From NCBI GenBank assembly GCA_004298915.1, contig SCTE01000008.1, positions 1 through 8,725 on the forward strand: a stretch of 8,725 nt of DNA, read 5' to 3'. The DNA is from Chloroflexota bacterium. GTDB lineage: Bacteria; Chloroflexota; Limnocylindria; Limnocylindrales; CSP1-4. The notes under the pieces are model-generated. The model saw only the letters and a list, made by a program, of their open reading frames with translations. It did no database searches and was not told the DNA's origin. The stretch's first letter is position 1, and each line of letters starts with the position of its first letter. Below are positions 6,186 to 8,725 of this stretch, in pieces. A program made the position numbers and the translations under genes.

Positions 6186-6770
6186 TCAGCCTGGCTGCCC
6201 CTGATAGCGGAAGCAGCCCGCGACGTGGTCGTCGACGAGGCCGACGCTCTGCATGAAGGCATACACGATCGTCGAGCCGACGAACCGGAAGCCGCGACGA
6301 CGCAGGTCGGCCGAGAGCGCGTCCGAGACGGGCGTCGTGGCCGGGAGGTCCGCCATCGTGGCGTCGGGACCGAGTCGCGCGGGCGGTTGCGGGACCAGCG
6401 TCTTGAGGTAGGCATCGAACGAGCCGAATGCGTCCACGATCACGAGGAACGCCGCGGCGTTGCCGATCGAGGCGTCGACCTTGGCCCGGTTCCGGACGAT
6501 CCCTGAATCGGCCATGAGGCGCGCCCGGTCGGCCTCGCCGAAGGCCGCGACCGTCGCCGGGTCGAAGCCGCGGTAGGCGGCCCGGAACGCGTCGCGCTTG
6601 TTGAGGATCGTGCGCCACGACAGGCCGGCCTGAAACCCCTCGAGGATCAGCCGCTCGAAGAGCTCGTCATCGGCGTGGACCGGGACGCCCCATTCGTCAT
6701 CGTGATAGGCCGTCATCCGCGGATCACCCGCCGCGTCGTTCCCCCACGGGCATCGCCCGGTGTCGCTCAT
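6186..6770 (-). CDS. tag: DNA-3-methyladenine glycosylase I
   Basis: This 194-residue base-excision repair enzyme removes 3-methyladenine from alkylated DNA; E. coli Tag has 187 residues. The match runs along the whole length: CPW near the N-terminus, YHDDEWGVP (22-30), LEGFQAGLSW (43-52), SGIVRNRAKV (89-98), SDALSADLRRRGFRFVG (149-165) and the C-terminal DDHVAGC. The family's zinc-snap ligands are all present as C7, H23, H182 and C186. E44 matches the E. coli Glu38 that reads the base. The ATG at 6770 matches the family's N-terminus. A -10-like TATCCT ends 7 nt before it and no Shine-Dalgarno site is seen, suggesting a leaderless transcript. It is divergent from the hydrolase gene over 38 bp and convergent with the exporter operon. 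No ada or alkA-type partner is in the window. Confidence 0.96.
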   Translation of the reverse strand: MSDTGRCPWGNDAAGDPRMTAYHDDEWGVPVHADDELFERLILEGFQAGLSWRTILNKRDAFRAAYRGFDPATVAAFGEADRARLMADSGIVRNRAKVDASIGNAAAFLVIVDAFGSFDAYLKTLVPQPPARLGPDATMADLPATTPVSDALSADLRRRGFRFVGSTIVYAFMQSVGLVDDHVAGCFRYQGQPG

Positions 6771-6777
6771 GACCACG

Positions 6778-6783
6778 AGGATA
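6778..6783 (-). promoter_or_regulatory. -10-like box, leaderless promoter of tag
   Basis: TATCCT on the - strand ends 7 nt before the tag ATG. This leaves no room for an untranslated leader. No TTGACA-like -35 box lies at the usual distance. Confidence 0.45.
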
Positions 6784-6796
6784 CGGCCACCGGCGG

Positions 6797-6802
6797 TACG
6801 CT
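6797..6802 (+). promoter_or_regulatory. -10-like box, leaderless promoter of the hydrolase gene
   Basis: TACGCT ends 6 nt before the ATG at 6809. The GAGGG between them is only 1 nt from the ATG, too close to act as a normal Shine-Dalgarno site. No clear -35 box is visible. Confidence 0.45.
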
Positions 6803-6808
6803 GAGGGC

Positions 6809-7351
6809 ATGCCGATCCGACTCCACCTGGGCCACGGGGCGAGCGGCAACGCCGCGTCGATGGAGCCCTTCGTGCGTGGCCTCGTGGCCCGGGGCATCGC
6901 CGCCGCGGCGGTGGACCTCCCGAAGCGCCGCGCCGAGGACGCGGTCCCGGCCTGGCGAGCCGCCGTGCCCGACGGGCCGGCGTCCGAGGTCGGCGTGGGC
7001 GGGCACTCGTACGGCGGTCGTGTTGCCAGCCTCGCGGCCGCGGAGCCCGGAACGGACTACGGCGCGCTCGTCCTGTTCTCGTATCCGCTCCATCCACCGG
7101 GCTCGCCGGAGCGGACCGAGGCACGCATCGCGCACTGGCCTCGGATCACCTGCCCGGTCCTGCTGCTGTCCGGGGAGTCGGACCCGTTCGCGAAGATCGA
7201 GCTCCTGAAGGCCGCCGTCCCGCTGCTCCCGCGGGCCGAGCTGGTCACCTATCCACGCCTCGGCCACGGGCTGAAGCCGGTCCTGGACGACGTCCTCGAC
7301 CGCGTCACCGCGTTCCTTGCCGCCATCGAGGCCTCACCGGCCGACGGCTGA
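6809..7351 (+). CDS. Small alpha/beta hydrolase (KANL3/Tex30-like)
   Basis: This 180-residue cytoplasmic protein has a minimal alpha/beta hydrolase fold without a lid domain. HGASGN (9-14) forms the oxyanion-hole loop, GGHSYGGR (64-71) is the nucleophile elbow with S67, GESDPFA (122-128) gives the acid D125, and LGHGLKP (151-157) the base H153. The triad is therefore complete. Length and wording resemble the KANL3/Tex30 or dienelactone-hydrolase-like group, whose bacterial substrates are mostly unknown. The ATG at 6809 has a -10-like box directly upstream and begins just before the first beta strand, so no N-terminal part is missing. The gene is divergent from tag; co-regulation is possible, but nothing shows a shared task. 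Confidence 0.88.
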   Translation: MPIRLHLGHGASGNAASMEPFVRGLVARGIAAAAVDLPKRRAEDAVPAWRAAVPDGPASEVGVGGHSYGGRVASLAAAEPGTDYGALVLFSYPLHPPGSPERTEARIAHWPRITCPVLLLSGESDPFAKIELLKAAVPLLPRAELVTYPRLGHGLKPVLDDVLDRVTAFLAAIEASPADG

Positions 7352-7359
7352 TGAACAGG

Positions 7360-7376
7360 GCTCGGATCGTGCGAGC
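7360..7376 (+). terminator. Weak hairpin after the hydrolase gene
   Basis: GCTCG and CGAGC (5-bp stem, 7-nt loop) lie 8 nt after the hydrolase stop. There is no T-run, so its role as a terminator is doubtful. Confidence 0.2.
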
Positions 7377-7383
7377 TCGACCC

Positions 7384-7412
7384 TTGCCGCGCCCCGCCTG
7401 CGCCGCTATGCT
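7384..7412 (+). promoter_or_regulatory. Promoter of the transglycosylase-like gene
   Basis: TTGCCG (-35, four of six) is followed after exactly 17 bp by TATGCT (-10, TANNNT type). Transcription would start near 7419, giving a leader of about 27 nt that contains the strong ribosome binding site. It is the best-formed promoter in the window. Confidence 0.6.
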
Positions 7413-7432
7413 CCCGGTTCGCCACGCCTCTT

Positions 7433-7441
7433 GGAGGAGGA
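7433..7441 (+). promoter_or_regulatory. Strong Shine-Dalgarno site deciding a TTG start
   Basis: GGAGGAGGA stands 4 nt before the TTG at 7446. It selects that codon over the upstream in-frame ATG at 7317, which lies inside the preceding gene. Confidence 0.75.
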
Positions 7442-7445
7442 CGTA

Positions 7446-8336
7446 TTGCCCGACGTCTCCGGCCGGTTTCGAACGGTCGCCGCCGCCTCGCTCACCGCTC
7501 TGATGCTGCTCATGCTCATGGTGCCCGGGATCACCCAGGCCGCCGATCCACCGCGGATCACCCGGTTCATGGCCGCCCTCGGGGCGGTCGAGTCGAATGG
7601 CCGCTACGACGCGGTCAACGCGACCTCGGGGGCAATCGGCAAGTACCAGATCCTGCCGGCGAACTGGGCCTCGTGGTCGCTTCGCTACCTCGGTAACGCA
7701 TCGGCCTCGCCGACGCCGCGCAACCAGGACTACGTCGCGCGCCGCAAGCTCACGGCGCTGTACAACTGGCTCGGCGACTGGCCGTCGGTGGCCCACTGGT
7801 GGTTGACCGGCGATGGCGAGCGGGACCCGGCCCGCTGGTCGGACGCGTCACGACGCTACGTGGACAAGATCATGGCGTTGATGAACTCCGGATGGGTGCC
7901 GGCCCGATCGTCAACCGGGTCGAGCGCACCGAGGACGGCGCCGGCCGGTCCGGTCGAGGTCGTCGACGAGTCGAGCCGATACGTCAACTACTCGGGCGGG
8001 TGGGGTCAGGCGCAGTTTGCCCGCTACAACGGCGGCATGGCCCGTTTCGCGATCGACAGCGGGACGACGGCCTGGTTCACGTTCCAGGGCACCTCGATCG
8101 CGTGGATCGGACCCGTGGGGCCGACCCGGGGCAGGGCCAACGTCTACCTGGACGACGTGCTGGTCGCGACGGTCGACGTCTACGCCCGCCACTTCAATCC
8201 GCGGGCGACGATCTTCAGCCACGCCTTCGATCGTCTCGGGACGCACACGATCACCATCGAGACCGTGGGGACTCCGGGCCGGGAGACGATCGCCATCGAC
8301 GAGTTCCGCGTCGGCGGCGCGCCGGTCGGCGGCTGA
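7446..8336 (+). CDS. Secreted transglycosylase-like protein with C-terminal jelly-roll module
   Basis: This 296-residue protein starts at a TTG with a strong ribosome binding site. A signal peptide covers residues 1-32: Arg residues at 7 and 9, a hydrophobic core at about 11-28 and a cleavage site after ITQA. Residues 37-148 look like a lysozyme/lytic-transglycosylase fold. AVESNGRYDA gives the candidate catalytic E49, and SGAIGKYQILPANW (61-74) corresponds to the family's GA.G..QI..TW stretch. A Ser/Thr/Pro/Ala-rich linker follows (150-172). Residues 173-290 form a separate beta-rich module (YVNYSGGWGQ, GTSIAWIGPVGPTRGRANVY, GTHTITIETVG, IDEFRVGG) resembling galactose-binding-like jelly rolls often found in secreted proteins of GC-rich bacteria. 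I infer a wall-directed or polysaccharide-binding enzyme. Activity is not proven: lysozyme-fold proteins are divergent and only E49 is assigned. It converges with the RidA gene over 9 bp. Confidence 0.82.
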   Translation: MPDVSGRFRTVAAASLTALMLLMLMVPGITQAADPPRITRFMAALGAVESNGRYDAVNATSGAIGKYQILPANWASWSLRYLGNASASPTPRNQDYVARRKLTALYNWLGDWPSVAHWWLTGDGERDPARWSDASRRYVDKIMALMNSGWVPARSSTGSSAPRTAPAGPVEVVDESSRYVNYSGGWGQAQFARYNGGMARFAIDSGTTAWFTFQGTSIAWIGPVGPTRGRANVYLDDVLVATVDVYARHFNPRATIFSHAFDRLGTHTITIETVGTPGRETIAIDEFRVGGAPVGG

Positions 8337-8345
8337 CCGGCAGCC

Positions 8346-8725
8346 TCAGGTCCGCCGAGCCGCCACGCACACGATCTCGACCCGGAAGTCGGCCGCCAAC
8401 GCCGTGACGCCCACCGTGGCGCGCGTCGGTGGGTCGACCGGGAAGCGCTCGCGGTAGATGGCGTTCATCGCGGGGAAGTCCGAGAACTCGCGGAGGTAGA
8501 CGGTCGACTGGACGACATCGCCGAAGTCGAGGCCCGCGGCACGGAGCAGGCGTCCGACGTTGTCGAGCATCTGCCGTGTCTCGGCCTCGATCCCGCCCGG
8601 AACGGCACCGGGAACGCCGGGTTTGTCCCCGCACTGGCCGGCCAGGAACACGAACCCATTCGCCTCGACGATCTGGCTGAACGGCATGGCCGACGGCGCG
8701 ACGTCGGGCCCGGTGATGACGCTCC
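8346..8725 (-). CDS. RidA/YjgF-family protein, 5' end cut by the window
   Basis: This is a small cytoplasmic protein of the RidA (Rid/YER057c/UK114) family, whose founding members hydrolyse reactive enamine/imine intermediates made by PLP enzymes. Visible features are PFSQ (the GPYSQ position), NGFVFLAGQCG, an ETRQMLDNVGRLLRAAGLDFGDVV helix-strand stretch, STVYLREFSDFPAMN, PPTRATVGV containing the substrate-carboxylate-binding Arg (equivalent to E. coli Arg105), and FRVEIVCVAA at the C-terminus. An ATG at 8687 opens a 113-residue frame. The in-frame residues upstream (SVITGPDVAPSA) match the usual RidA N-terminal strand and contain no start codon, so the true start lies outside the window. 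About 125 residues are visible, against about 128 for the usual family length. Which Rid subfamily it belongs to is not clear. Confidence 0.9.
   Translation of the reverse strand, partial: SVITGPDVAPSAMPFSQIVEANGFVFLAGQCGDKPGVPGAVPGGIEAETRQMLDNVGRLLRAAGLDFGDVVQSTVYLREFSDFPAMNAIYRERFPVDPPTRATVGVTALAADFRVEIVCVAARRT

Noticed and set aside
8346..8687. Complete RidA gene starting at the ATG at 8687
   Set aside because: The frame continues upstream with residues that match the family's N-terminal strand, so the gene is truncated by the window edge and does not start there.
1..8725. A new defence, mobile or biosynthetic system, CRISPR array, tRNA or insertion sequence
   Set aside because: No direct repeat arrays, terminal inverted repeats, tRNA-like cloverleafs, transposase or nuclease/toxin motifs are visible. 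Nearly every base belongs to a recognisable housekeeping or transport gene.

Overview
The window is a densely packed, GC-rich (about 70% by eye) bacterial chromosomal segment. It carries eleven protein-coding genes, two of them cut by the window edges. I see no RNA genes, insertion sequences, CRISPR arrays or attachment sites. Gene content (peptide-type ABC importer, aquaporin, class II aldolase, ABC-2 exporter, Tag glycosylase, secreted transglycosylase-like protein), frequent GTG/TTG starts, stop-start overlaps and apparently leaderless promoters suit a GC-rich Chloroflexota or Actinomycetota-like free-living bacterium. The sequence alone does not fix the phylum.

Region 1 (3-2649, + strand) is the 3' part of a dipeptide/oligopeptide importer operon: the end of a DppC-type permease, then two complete ATPases of the OppD and OppF types. 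The genes are joined by ATGA overlaps. The substrate-binding protein and the other permease must lie upstream, outside the window.

Region 2 (2646-4256, - strand) holds an aquaporin, a class II aldolase/adducin-family enzyme and a 46-residue Cys-rich protein. The aquaporin and the OppF gene converge and share the same four bases (CTAG) as both stop codons.

Region 3 (4330-6122, + strand) is a two-gene ABC exporter: an ATPase with a C-terminal extension, followed through a GTGA overlap by a six-helix ABC-2 permease. A possible bidirectional hairpin cluster separates it from the convergent tag gene.

Region 4 (6186-7351) is a divergent pair: 3-methyladenine DNA glycosylase I (-) and a small alpha/beta hydrolase (+). 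They share a 38-bp spacer that holds two opposed -10-like boxes, each only 6-7 nt from its start codon.

Region 5 (7446-8725) has a secreted lysozyme-fold/jelly-roll protein (+) with a good promoter, a strong Shine-Dalgarno site and a TTG start. It converges, with a 9-bp gap, on a RidA-family gene (-) whose 5' end is cut off.

No gene set here forms an evidently new multi-gene system. The most interesting signals are the repeated leaderless-type promoter geometry, the unannotated-size Cys-rich mini-protein, and the class II aldolase with an Asp at the usual catalytic Glu position.
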